Shown here: positions 49,832 to 63,346 of the stretch, piece by piece
Layout of the letters: each line of letters begins with the position of its first letter
Position numbering within the stretch: position 1 is the first letter of the stretch
Assembly (NCBI GenBank): GCA_002943765.1
Contig: PQWQ01000001.1
Coordinates: forward strand, 806,001-870,000
Direction: 5' to 3'
Origin: Psoroptes ovis
Lineage: Eukaryota > Arthropoda > Arachnida > Sarcoptiformes > Psoroptidae
DNA length: 64,000 nt
The notes under the pieces: model-generated
What the model was told of the DNA's origin: nothing
The model's database searches: none
What the model saw: the letters and a program-made list of their open reading frames with translations, nothing else
Position numbers and translations under genes: made by a program

Positions 49832-52800
49832 GTTTAAACCAAAAACGATTCAAGGGCCAAAGCCTCTTAATGCATTAAAAAAAACATCTGGACCCGAATT
49901 TGAATCATTTGATTCATTACATAAATCGATGCATCCCATGCGGTCATTTGTAATGAAACAAAAAACATCATTATGACCACCTAAAATTCATATATTAATA
50001 TCATTATCATCATCATCATATGAATGATTGAATGAATTATTATTTGTTATTTGCTATAAATGAATTTTCAGCAAAAAATAATGAAATAATGATATGCAAA
50101 TGCAATTTTCGAATGTAATTGATAATTGTAATCATCATTCAATGTTCAGTTATGTCATTACACCATGATGTTGGCTGGACTCGAAATAACCCAAAAAAAA
50201 CAGTAGCCAAAATGACTAATGATGTCAATTTAATTGATAATAAAACAAAAGCAGCTCACAGCTTTGATCATGCACATATTATTGTGTGTATCTTGTATCT
50301 GTCTGCATAGCCTATGGCTTGGCAAAAAGCTATCAATTTCATTAATCATTGACCATCATTTATTTCATCTGCTTGCTTGATGACCTTTTAATTCATTCAT
50401 TATTATTATTATCATTATTATTTTTTTGCCTCAGTATGAGCTTTTAGGGGTGTCCAAACCTTCAAAGGGCTTCAGTGTCTCTCTCAGTGTTCAAGTGTTT
50501 CATTCTAAAGATTTCGATGAATTTCAAATCTAGCCATAAAGATGAATTCAAATCTGACCAAGATCATGAAGATAATTCATTCCTAAAGTTTCATTTCAGC
50601 GTTATTAAGCAGCTTCATTGTGCGCAGTGTTGCGCATTCTAAAATGAATTTTGAATCGTGTTTATTAATCGCAAAAAACCTGATAACAACAAATGAAAAT
50701 GACAAATGTATTCAAAAGGTATCACCTGCTCTTTTATTGCTTTTCACAGGCCTAAAGCTTTAGTTTCTTTGAATAACAAAGGTTTCAACGAAGAGATTGT
50801 TACCTTTGAAAAACACCTGAAAATTCAAATGAATTCGCATAAATTCAAAACCTCTGTGTCCATTGAATCCTGTTGAAATCTGCACCAAATGAAAGCTACC
50901 GATTACACCATTGATTAGATTAGCATAACAGATAATTTCAGAGCAATTTTTCATCTATTCAAAACTGCTGACCAAAGACCAAAGAGCCAAAAACTAATCA
51001 TAATCATTTTTAGGGTAAAAATTGGTAATTTCATCAATTTTTTTTTCCAATTTTCAATGCACCATTCATAAACAATTCAGACAAATCTCTGGAGAGACCA
51101 AGATATGAGATTTTCATTTTCATTTTTTCTCGATTTTTTTATTGACTTTATTCAAATTCATATTTATTTCCAAATGTCCATCAATTTGTGGTTAAGTTAT
51201 TTCGGTAGTTTTAGATGGAAATCACCACAGAAATCATCCATAGACATTAGACATTATTATTAAACATTATGCAATAACTACACTGGCTAATGAATCCCAT
51301 GATAATCATCAATGAATGTGTAGTCATGGTAATAAACATTAAATATTTATTATTATTTTGAAGTTAAAAATTATTTCTAAATAATTTTTTTGGGGTGAAA
51401 TTTTCACCCCAAATGGTCCACCATGGAAAAATTATTGAATTTCATAATTTTCATATTTGATTTTGCCATGATTGTCGGCCATGGAAAGTACGAATATTCC
51501 ATGAAATATAGCCTGCAATGGACTAATATCGTTTCAAATCATCATCATTTTCCGAAGATTAGATAATCAAATAATTGTTGATGATCATTAATGATTAATC
51601 ATTGAATCATTAATGATCGTCATCTATTATTTGTTATGATTATCGACCATGGACGACCACGGACGATACAAAAAACAATGACCGTAGACGATACGCCGTA
51701 GACAAGATTATTCGTAGACGAAATTGATCAATTTTCTTGATGAAATTCTCGATGAAATTCAGGCCAAAATACATTCGCTTTTTTACATAAATAATGATTT
51801 ATTTTCGTATTTGCACTAATTTTGGCCTTATGTAAATTGTAAGTTGAAAGGTCAATCATTGTTTGTTTTGGTGGTTGTTTTTGAGGTGCCTACGTTTTTG
51901 ATAAGCATCTTGGGTGTTCGTTTTTTTTGTTGGTTTTCAAGAAGAATATCAATAAAAATCATCATAATCAACAATGCAGGGTAAAGGTTGATGATTATCT
52001 GATTATTTGATTCAATTGTTCACTTGTTTGATCTACTTTGACCACAAGTAAATGAGAATGAAAATTGATTAACATTAGACGAGGCTAAATGCTCGAGAAG
52101 ATTGCGCACCTTGTACACCTTAGATACCTCGAATTAATATTAATCTAAAATAATCCTTATAATCTTAGATTGATTAAATTTATTAATTTTTTCATATTTG
52201 CTTTGTTTTGCTTTGACTTTTTTCGAGTTTCTTCAAGATAATTATCTAAGATTATTTGTTTTTATCTATCCCAAACTATTCTTATGATAATATTAATTAG
52301 CTTTTCTTTAGGTTTAGGCTAGAGGTTTGTTTACCTTGGAAATTAATTAATTCTTGGTAATTAATTAATCAAAAAATTAATCAAATTTGTTTCTTTGAAG
52401 AATTTAGATTTATTTGAATTGCATTAGATTCAATTTATATTTGTTCTGTGTGGTTAATTGAATTTATTTAGAGCTGAATGCTACCCACACACACATTATT
52501 GTTTTACCTGGTGATGCTCTTGATAATGACCATCAACAAGAATGACTATGATCATCTTCAAGAAAATTCAATTAAACTTTAGGTTTAATTGAAAAAAAAC
52601 ATTTGAGGATAATCCCATTGTTAGGGCACATTGAATTAATCATATTTATCTAAAATCATAATTTTTTCAAATGAAATATTGTTCCTGTCAACAGGCTTTG
52701 ATCATCATAGTTCAAGCTTAATTTGATTCGTTGTAACAGGATGCTATTTTCAAGCATTGTTAACATGTTCGGTGGTGGTAGATAACTGATGCTTGCGCAA

Positions 52801-53245
52801 TTGATTTGTCACAAAGAAGCAAAATTTTATTTATTTGTGTTTTTCAATGTTTGTATGTGTATGCGCGAGTTGTGGTCGGTGTATGGGTGAATTTTTGAAT
52901 GATATGCAACCAATTTAGCCAATAGCTTGCTGACACAATGAATGAATGTGTGCAAGTTTATCTGTGATTATTCAAGTTTTTTATTTCAATTTGATTTCTT
53001 AATATTTCAATGTTTTAAAATGTTTACCATTGATTCAGAGCCATTTTATTTGCTTTTAAGAAGATTTAATTTCAATTTATTTAATGTTTTGAACTTATTC
53101 AATGTTTTCAATTCATTTTCACGTCATTTTCAAGTCATTTTTCATCTTCTTTTTTAGTGAAAATATTCAAATTACATTTGATATTATCATATCAAATCAT
53201 CATCGAATCATCGTAAATCGACAGCAATAAGCACGAAACACGAAA

Positions 53246-55142
53246 ATGCATAATCCGACGGCTGCGGCAGCTGCTGCTGCGGCTGCTGCCGCTGCAGCCA
53301 TCATTCATGATCCAACAGCAGCAGCAGCAGCAGCGTATTCACCATACCATCCAGCACATGCTGCTGCACATCATCATCCACATTATTACAGGTAAGTTTG
53401 TTGTGTTGTGGTGATAATAAAAAATTCATGGTCAAATGAATTTATCATCATTTTCGTTGATGATAAGACATTAATAAAGATAATTGAATGACAATTATAA
53501 GAGGAAATAAGGAGACTAAGAATTATTGTTTATTATTGCATGGAATGAGAATTCGTTGATTGAATTCCGTTTTTAATTTTCCAAATTATCAACATTTGAA
53601 TCATTCATTCATTGAATCGGTCAAAGCTTGCTCAATGAATAAATCATTGAATGAATGTCCAATAAAAATCAATGAAGCGATCAATCAGAATTCAATATAT
53701 TGATTCAAACAATTTATTGATTATTTAGAAAGATTTGATCAATTGATTGATTTGATTCAATTTATTTTGATTTAATGCTTTCATCCATTCGTTTATTTGT
53801 TTTTGTTTGTATTTGTATAACCCTTTAAAACAACCCTTTTAGGATGATTCAGGATTTAAGGTTCAATTAGAAAGATCAAATAAAATGAAATGAAATGAAA
53901 ATAATAATAAATTCAAACACGTGTTTCAAATATACGCATTCGAATATATGTTGGTGTTCATTGAAACAAATGATTCATATTTAACCCATTCATTCATTCA
54001 TTCATTATTACATTTTTTCCAATATTATTTTATCAGAAAGATTAAGGGTTAAATTTGATTTAGGGTCAGAATTTCAATGATTTCATGCTGTTTTTCCAAG
54101 CTAAACAGTCGATGACACATTTATCATTGAATTGGTAGATTTTGGCCATAAAATCATTTAAAATTTGAAAATAAATAAACCTTTAGCTTTGATTATACAT
54201 TTTTAATTGTCACCGTATATTTCATGGTCTCAATTTTCAAATTAAAAATATTTTAATTGCTTTTGTCTTTGAATTATTATCATTTGCAGAGTTGCAGCAG
54301 CTACACCATCAGCATCGCCAACAACAACGGTCACCCCAATTTCACCAACATCATCATCATCAACATCATTGTTACCATCTGCATCATCACCAACTTCAAC
54401 GATAACCACTCAACAACAGCAACAGCAGCAACAACAACAACAGCAAAGGTTACATCATCATATTGTTGGTAGTAGTAATCATTTACATAATAATCATAAT
54501 GTTATACATAATAATTTAAATCAACATCCTCAACAACAACATTCCAATCATCAACATCAATTATCGAATAATATTCAACAATCAAATCATAATAACTCAT
54601 TGAAACATCATCAATCACCAGTGGTTATAAGTGGTCATCATCATCCGATATCACAATTACCTCCGCCACCGCTACCACCACCACCACCACCTCCATTATC
54701 ATCGCCATCATCAACCGGTTCGTTACATAGTTCACATTTGCCATCGATTCATCCACATTCAAATGTAAATCATTTAAATCATCATCATTCGAATCAATTT
54801 CAACATTCGCCACATCATTCATTACATCATAATCATTTGATTTCATCTAATAATAATAATCATCATCATCATAATCATCCTCATAATGTACATCATCATC
54901 ATCATCATCAAACACAATCAACCCATTCGAATCTCTTGCATCATCATCATAGTCATAATAATCATACACCACAACAACATCATCACCAACATCATTCACA
55001 TCAACATCATTCATCAAATTCATCATCACCATTACCATCACCAACATCGACGACAACGGCCACACCATCATCATCATCATCATCATCATCGACATCAGTA
55101 TCAACAGTTGCTGTTGCAGCACAAGCAGCTGCTGTACAAACA
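53246..55142 (+). CDS. Ala/His/Gln/Ser-rich protein, 5' coding exons only (partial)
   Basis: Not identified. Coding exon 1 (53246..53391) reads MHNPTAAAAAAA, a second Ala run, then HPAHAAAHHHPHYY, and ends ACAG|GTAAGT. Coding exon 2 (54290..55142) starts after TTTGCAG and ends CAAG|GTATGT. Both junctions are phase 2 (AG|A rebuilds Arg), giving about 333 residues before the next, unseen exon. Exon 2 is almost wholly low complexity: Ser/Thr/Pro, Gln12, Pro-rich QLPPPPLPPPPPPPLSSPSS, long His/Asn/Gln tracts, Ser8, then VAVAAQAAAVQT. Such N termini occur in developmental transcription factors and RNA-binding proteins, but no diagnostic domain lies in the window. The 898-bp intron and large flanking non-coding DNA suit a regulated gene. 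No compatible third exon was found up to 64000. Confidence 0.6.
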
Positions 55143-56006
55143 AGGTATGTTTTGTTTATTCATTTATTTTTAATTCAAACCGAAAATAAACCATTTGTTG
55201 ATGCGTGTTACGACATTGACATTGACACGCGTTGCGAATCATTGATAAAATAATCATGAAAAAATAGTCTCATAGACATGAAGCACTAATCAGGCACGTT
55301 TTTCGGGTAGGATTCGGTAGTCCTGTTTCACCAGTTGTTCTGGTTCTGGTTGATGATTGTTTTAAATGATTTTCTCTATGTCTGTGTTATCAACGCATTG
55401 ATCACGAATAAAAAATGTTTTTAGAATAAATGATTAGATGATGATCATGATCATCACATAATATGAACATGACACATACCCGAAACATGACCAGTATTTT
55501 TATAATAGTAAAGATTTGACAAGAATAAAGCCGATTCATTCATTCATTCATTGACTTGTTTCAACGACAACTCACAGCAACAGCAGCAACAACACCAACA
55601 CCGACACACAGACATGACCATCATCAGACATGTATGTTCATGGTGTATGAATTGTATGTTGGTATGGTGTTCGTGCTTACACGAAACCCGAAGCAAACAA
55701 ACACGTAGATCATCTTAGATAACACGTATTGTCGGCGAATGACTCTGGCGAACCTGAGCTACTGATATTTCATCCATCCTCATGTTTGTACGTTTTTTTG
55801 TTTTAAACGATTCATTCATTACCATTATAACCATTATCACCCATCAAAATTATCAATGAATTCGTACAGCATGTTCTACAATTTGTAATCAACGAATCAA
55901 CTGAATTAAAATCAAAGATTATACATCGTTTTCGCTTTGGTTTTGTTTTTGTTTATCGGTAATAATGTGTGTCTGTATGAGTGAGTACGAGGAAATCACC
56001 AACGAT

Positions 56007-56030
56007 ACACACACACACACACACACACAC
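56007..56030. repeat. (AC)12 microsatellite
   Basis: Twelve uninterrupted AC units. Confidence 0.9.
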
Positions 56031-57470
56031 GCATACAATTAATATTCAAGTCTTAACATGCACGTCTTTGGGACGTTTTTATGTGTATGTTTTTAAAATT
56101 TCATTGGCTTACACATAGTGAAGCTTTCATGAGCTTCTGAAGCACATTCACGCGAAGTACATGATATTTTTTGTGATTATATAATCATCATCAACATCAT
56201 CATCTGATCATCATCGTATGGCTGATCACATTTATGATGATGATTAAACATGTAGAATTTTAAAACTAAAATAATAAATAAATAAACGTGCAAATCCGGA
56301 CGCTTGTCTGCTCGGTGTTGTTGTTGTTGTTGTTTCAAATGTTGTTGATCGCATATGAATACATATCAATTTCATTTATATGTCATCACATTGAATTAAA
56401 TGATAATATTAACGACGGTAATAATAATGATGATAATAAGTATGTCAGCGGCACACACAGCAATGGCTTTAATTGAAATTCATAGTAAATCATTTCTTTT
56501 GAATTACTAATGTTAATGATAATAAATTTGAAATTAATTAAAATTAATTGCTTCTTGGCAACAAAAAAAAACAATTAAAATCGTTAACTTGACTAAGTGA
56601 ATATCGTTTGATTTAAAACGTGTAAATGGCGATAATGGTGATGGTGGTCATCATCATCATCAACATCATAATGAGCCATCAACACCACGATCATCATAAA
56701 TCAGTAATCAGTAAACATTTATGAGACGTTTAATCACGTTTTTTTTTTAATAAAAAATTCATCGGGCGTTCAAAAGATTGTTCCGAGACGCCCGGTGAAT
56801 GTTTGCCTAATACATGTGTGTTTGTATGTCGTTTAAATATGATCATCATGTATTTATGAATGATTTTCACGAAACAAAATACATGTTTATTATCATCGTT
56901 TGAATCATTCAATGAATCATATGTATGATAAACATGATCACACGTATTTATTGGAACGTGTTTACGTGTTTTTTGTTTTTTGTTTATTTTCTTCTATGAA
57001 TTTCTTGTAATTCTACTGGTGTTTTGTTTGTTTGTTTTATGTGAAGACAAGAAGAACAATGTTTCAATATGTTTCTGTCATGTGTTATTGACCTTTTGAT
57101 TTGATTTTTCTCCGAAAATTTTCGCCGAAATTACTTGTATTCTTTGCAATGGTCAATGGTTAATCAATGATTCCTTTGTTTTGATCATAAATCACACCTG
57201 TGATTACGAGGTTGTTTATTGGAAAAACATCTGATAATTATCGCAGCCATTCAATGGGTTTAGAAATGAATTTCGATGAAATAATTTTAAGCAATTTTTG
57301 TGGCAATTTTATTATACTTGATTCTCAATTTTCAATTGAAATTATCTAAATATAAAATGCTCGAAATGGATGTGCTTAATTGCTAATAATAATGTATTCA
57401 ATTCGATGTATGCATGTTGTAAAATTGTTAAATAATCAATTCAATTCAATTGAATTTAAATTAATTTAAA

Positions 57471-57494
57471 TGATGATGATGATGATGATGATGA
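57471..57494. repeat. (TGA)8 microsatellite
   Basis: Eight uninterrupted TGA units, one of the many GAT-type repeats in the window, here outside any gene. Confidence 0.85.
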
Positions 57495-58423
57495 TAATAT
57501 CATCTATCATACTATTGAATGTGGCCAATTTCAAAGATGAAAATGTTTTTCAAATAAATTGAAATTGAATTAATTTAAAATAAAATTTTGAAATAAAATG
57601 ATGCTGTTGCCAGCCAAATTTTATTTGAATTTAAATGAATTTCGGTTTTGAAATTGAAATAAGTTTTAAAACAAATAAATTTGTAAAAAATAATAAAAAA
57701 CCATTTATTCAAAATGTTACAACATGTGAAATAATATAACATGATGATGGTTGTTACGAACCACACAGCACTAATACCATTATCGATACGCGTAAATGGC
57801 AAATAGTTAAAGGTGTTATGATTCAATTGAATGAATGAATTTGAGCAAATGGATTTGAACATATCAAATGTCGAATATTAAACCTAAAACCTTGTCTAAA
57901 AGGTGCATACACTTGTCTAAATATTTTTGAAATCATTGATTCATGAATAACCTTATTATTAGATCATAAGCTAAAATGCATAATAGCTTGCTCGGTTATC
58001 GGGTATAAAATTTTTTTTCAAAGGTTTCCATGTAACAATTAATGGTTTTGGTTGATCGGTTTGGTTCGGTTGCTTTGAATTGTTGGTTGCTTTGAATTGC
58101 TTTTGATTGCTTTGCTTTCGTTCGTTTGATTCATGGTTGGCCGATCGATGGTAATATCGGTTTGGTTGTGGTTTAGTATTAGACAGAATCTTCGATATTA
58201 TATTGTGTAATAATCTAAAACCAAAATGAAACAAGGATCTAATCTAATTTTCACTAATTCATTGCAATTTTTTATTTATTTATTTTCATTTATTTATTTA
58301 TTTATTATTTTGTGGTTGCTTTTTTTTATTGAATTTTATTTATTTTATTTATTTATTTACGTATATCAACCATGGATAGATTTCATCTGTCCAATCGAAT
58401 GAATATATTGGATTGTCCCATAA

Positions 58424-58494
58424 GTTCTTGCCGTTTTTTGAATGAAAAAAAAATCAAAAAAAAGCGGCAAGAACTTATGGGACAACCCGAAATC
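58424..58494. mobile_element. Mini mariner-type inverted-repeat element
   Basis: The left arm TTGGATTGTCCCATAAGTTC (continuing TTGCCG) and the right arm, in reverse TTCGGGTTGTCCCATAAGTT (continuing CTTGCCG), match over more than 20 bp, separated by about 20 bp of A/T. The GGRTTGTCCCATAAGTT terminus resembles mariner inverted repeats. A TA precedes the left arm, but an AT rather than TA follows the right arm, so the target duplication is imperfect. It is effectively two termini joined, with no coding room. Confidence 0.6.
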
Positions 58495-59988
58495 CATGTT
58501 CGTATTCTTAGTAGATGATGATGATGATGATGATGATAATATCAAATGTAAATTATTGATGAAAATGTATGAATGTTTCATTCATTTCTAAATTCATTCA
58601 TTGAATTATTTTCTGAATAAAAATAGGAATCGAATTGAATTAGCAAATGAGAAATGGAATGATATTAATGTATTTTTTACAGTGTAAAATTTACACATAC
58701 AGTTGTATTTGGCTACATTTGTGCATTTTTACATTTTCTACATTTGTATATCTCGATTACCAAATTGCGATTGATATAATTTAATTGTAAATATTGTAAT
58801 GATCGTATATGTGTTTTTTATGTTTTTAGTTCAATTTTTCTCCTATTTATTTCTTCAGTTCATCATTGGCCATAAAATGAAAATCATTTTCAGTAATTTT
58901 TGAATTTGAATTGAAAAAATTTTTATTTCATTTCATTTCTCTCCTTTAAATATGCCTCTCTCGGTGGTTGTCAGTCATTTCAATTCAATTTCACATAAAT
59001 TGCATCGTTGTTGGTGGATTATACATAAAATTGATCAATTGAAAAATTGAATTTAAATGGGGCACATCTTGAATTTTATTTCAATTTTATTTTAATTTCA
59101 TCTTTGAATTTCATTTTTGAATTTTTGAATGGAAAAAAATACTTTTGATTTAGATGAAATTGATTTAAATTACGTTGTTTTAAATGCAATTCAATGCATG
59201 CAAATAATGCCGTTCTCTGCGAGCCAAACAGAACAAGATTTAATAATTTAATGACCGTACAATGATTTAATGATTGTAAATCAACTAATTTTCGATTAAA
59301 CATAAATAAATGAATGATGATTCAAGAAGAAATGATGATGATGATGGTGGTGGTGAACATTTGTCATTTTATACATTTGTTTGTTTGTTGTTTAACTGTG
59401 TTGAAATTTGTATGTATTTTGAAGTTTTCCTTGAAAAACTAAAAAATATGATGGCTCAATTTATATTAAATCATCATTATGATAATCACTTTTGTTTTGA
59501 TCAAATTTATGATGATTCATAATTATAATAATTATAATTAAACCATTATGATTGTAATATTGTTACAATTAGTAATACAATTAATACGATTTTCATTGTT
59601 TGAAAAAGCATTGAAAATATTATGTTATTTACATTGTTTTTTCTTGTATTTTGCGCTGTAATTACAAGGATTTAATTGCTGTCAATTGTTCCTATTATTC
59701 AATTGTTATTTGTCAATGATCTTAATAATCTAAAATAATCACAAAATATGTTTTAAATACGATTAATTAAATAAAATTAAAGTCAATTAATTTGATTTAA
59801 TTTGATCTGGGTTGCCTTTATTCCTTTATGTCTCTTGTTCTTGTTCAATAGTTTCCTGGTTTTTTGGCGTTTGCCTGATCTATTATCTGATGAATGTGTC
59901 GCGAGAGTGACTGAGAAATGCAAGAGATATGTTTGCATTTCGCTCGTTTCATTTTCACTTTCGCTATTACTTATTTCTTGCCTGAGCT

Positions 59989-60016
59989 AATCAAATATGT
60001 TTAAACATATTTGATT
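59989..60016. repeat. 28-bp perfect palindrome
   Basis: AATCAAATATGTTT is followed directly by its exact reverse complement AAACATATTTGATT. The centre is GTTTAAAC, the same octamer as the hAT target duplication at 49647. Confidence 0.7.
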
Positions 60017-61951
60017 CAATTTGATCTGATTATAAACAAAGATTTCAATGCCAAGAATATGAATGAATTTGAATTGAAATAAGAAATAAGAAAAATAAAC
60101 AAAGATTAAAAACAATATAAAATATAAATGTTTAAACAATTGTATTATTATTCATTTTACCTTCCAGTCATCTATCCATCCAGATATCGCGTTAGATCAT
60201 ATACTTATATCATTTATGCCTTTAAAATGATAATAAATTCAATTCAATTCTACCACAAAAAAAATAATATTTAATCTGATAATGCAATTAAATTACATCA
60301 ATTTTTGCATTGCCATCGATTGTACAAACAATGAAATGTATACGACTTACTCTGATATTGAAAATGGTAAAAAATAGACCCAGAAAATAGACCAAAATAG
60401 ACTACCATTCAATCATTGACGACAATCGTTCATCGCCGTGAATTGTCGACACTGTGTACAAGAATACAAGAAATGAAATCAAATGAAAAGTACTTTTATT
60501 TGAATTTATATTTGGATGTACCGATGTACGATTGTGTGACAAATGTTTGAAATGTATTTTCAATTTCAATTTTTCAATTTGATTTGAAAATTTTTTTTTT
60601 TCATTTTATTTGTAAAATAAACAAATGGTGTTTTTTGTGAAACCAAATAATAATGAAGAACACAAATAAATACGATCAATAAAATATAAGATTGATATCG
60701 TAATATCGTGTGTTCATATATCATCAGATATTATCATTGATATAAGTACGAGAATTGAATACGATTTGAATTCAGAATCAATTTACACATCCGATTGTAA
60801 ACATTGAAATCGTCATTATTATTATTATTCTTTCGACTTATTCTTTACCAGAATTTATAAGAATAAATCGGAATAAATTCCATTTCTTAAATACACAAAC
60901 ATTTAAGAATCGTGTTGCTAATATGATTATAACGACGAATCGAGCGTTATTTCGGGCCTTTTTCGAGCCTTTTTTTTCGGGTAATATCATTTCAATCCTG
61001 GGCATTCCACATAAGCATTTGCCATCTAATCTTACGGGTCTGCCGATGTTCATTCGTTCGTATATTCCATCGTTGAATCTACTAAACAAGAGAAAAAACC
61101 TTTCAACTTTGCCCTTTATTTTTATTTTTATTTTCTTTCGAAATTTGACAATTGTCATCCATAAATTCATTCATAATAATACTTAACTTAATGATAATAA
61201 TAATAATGGTGATTATATAATGGCCTATGATTACTTATAATGGTGATTATCGTTGCAATTCGTTGACAATTGTCATTGTTAAATTTATAATATGAATTCA
61301 AATATAAATATAAGGACAGATAAATGATGAAAACGTGCAAAATTTACGAATTTTATCCATTTCAAATGATAATTTATCAATGTTCATTTGGCAATGGCAG
61401 TGATTTTGAATGGAATTTGAATTGATTCGAGAATTTAAAACGAAAAAAAATCCATTAATCTAAAATCAATATATCAATGTGTTTTGAAAGAAGAATAAGA
61501 AGAGATTATCATCAAATCTTTGATGATAATGATAATCAAATGGTCATTTGACCAATTTCATACATAAAAACATTGCGATCATCAAATGAACAGATTTGAT
61601 AATTTGACATTGAAATTAACATAATTTATATATTCGAGCCAAGCAAACAACGATATCAAAGATGTGATTATTACATGTAAATGCAATCATTGTCGATGAT
61701 GATATTGTCATCATTAGCATTGAAAATGATTGGAATCAATTGTTTTCATTTTTGAATACATTGACCTATGAATTTGTAGCCGGAAAAAATTCACAAATTC
61801 AAATTATTCCGGCTCTTGGAAAATCTGCTGCATCAATTTGATATTTTTGAATATTGAAATTGTGTTTCTTGGCTATTTTTTCCGATAATAACCACTGAAA
61901 ATGTAAATAATTTCACATTCAAATCATAATATTTGTTAAATTATCATCATC

Positions 61952-61975
61952 AAAAAAAAAAAAAAAAAAAAAAAA
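61952..61975. repeat. Poly-A run, 24 bp
   Basis: An uninterrupted run of 24 A. No retrotransposed coding sequence is recognisable upstream, so I do not call a retroelement. Confidence 0.8.
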
Positions 61976-63346
61976 CAAAATTCACGTATCATTTATAAAT
62001 TAAATTGTATGTAAAAATTATTACAAAATGGCCATTGACCATTAATGTATTTTGATATTTTGATCATTGAAAATGGCTTCGTTTGATTTTTCATCCATAT
62101 TTCCATCATTGTTCCAAGAGTGACCAATGTGTTTTTTTGGGCTATTTTTATGTATTATTTATTCAAATTATCTGCCAATTTTGATATTTTATTTTATATT
62201 TTTTATGATTTTATGGATTTTTTTATTTTGGTGGATTTTTTCTGCAAATATTCTTGCCGAAATGGCCGAAATTATCGACCAAAACAATATGAATCAATGT
62301 TTAAATGTGTTCAAATTATTTGTTCATTTTGAATTCGTTTGTTGTTTGTTACGAGGCTTTTAATATGTTACATTTTCCCAAAATATTCGCATCTCGGGTG
62401 CCGTTTTGATTTGGAAATGAGTTTATGTTTGTTTTTTTTAAATAAACATAAATTCAATTATTCAATAATCATTAATGGCAAACATATAAAATATGAATTT
62501 TGAAATAATTTTCAGTCAAGTTTGACCTTTTTTTTCAAGGGGGAATAAATAATTTTGAAATCATTTCAATTTTAGAAATCATTTCACAATTAAACCGTGA
62601 ATCGATGAATAATTTGTTTCCTATTTTTTTCCCCGTTTGAAAATATTCATATTTTTTGCCTTCGAATCATTATTTCAAACAATTGAAAAATTATGATAAA
62701 TTACCACTTGTGACCTGGGTCATTTTTGACAAATTTTAAACAAATATTTTGATCATGATCAAGATTTCACTATCGTTTACATACAAACAAACAACAAACA
62801 AATTGATTTGCAAAAGCGTTACGAATCAATACGCGTGTTATTTTATTCAAAAATTTCTCAAAAATTTTCGAAAAATCAAATAATAAATAAATTCAAATGA
62901 ATTCAGATGAATATTCACCCGAAAAGCAAAAAATCAAAGATAATTCTTAAATATTTTCAGCCATTCTATCTTAATATTTTCTCATTATTCTTGTCCATTT
63001 TGCATGATTATGATTATTATTACCATTATTGTTGTTTATTATTGCGAAATATCTGTGTATTTTGACTAATATTTTGGCTGAATATTCATCTTGAATTAAC
63101 ATGAATTCATTGAATGAATGAATGTTCATATCCCAAGAGAAATTTTTTTTTTGTTGTTTTTTGAATTTACCATCAAAAAACCCTGAAAAAATATTGCTGA
63201 TTCGTGCGAGTATTTGTGCATATATTTCATAGCAAACATTTATTTTTTGAGCCAACTAATTTGAATTCTGTCCAAACATCAATGAAAAACAACAGTAAAC
63301 ATATGAAGCTAATTTTTTCCAAGCATTCATTCAATGATGATCAATT

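Larger units (their letters stand above)
41952..53245. other. Gene desert of 11.3 kb, probably with upstream sequence of the 53-kb gene
   Basis: No coding gene is supported. Within it I list separately a hairpin at 43971-44027, a GC-richer promoter-like patch at 45590-46000, a nuclear-receptor-like site cluster at 47534-47759, a GC-rich splice-flanked island at 49438-49544 and a hAT-type element at 49655-49831. GT repeats occur at 43816-43836 and 45232-45251. A strong donor (AAG|GTGAGT) near 47573 and a strong acceptor (CTTCTTTTTTAG) near 53156 suggest that part of this may be a 5' UTR intron of the plus-strand gene at 53246. Short open frames (for example 44274-44513, 48432-48686) show no family features. 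Confidence 0.5.

Noticed and set aside
54625..55143. Minus-strand Asp/Val/Met-rich open frames
   Set aside because: They are antisense to the His/Ser-rich exon of the partial 53-kb gene and reflect CAT/TCA repeats read backwards.
60838..61186. Overlapping open frames on both strands in a GC-richer patch
   Set aside because: Neither strand shows family motifs, splice logic or transposase features; composition alone is not enough.
61952..61975. Poly-A run as the tail of a retroposed copy
   Set aside because: There is no recognisable coding or SINE sequence before it and no flanking direct repeat.
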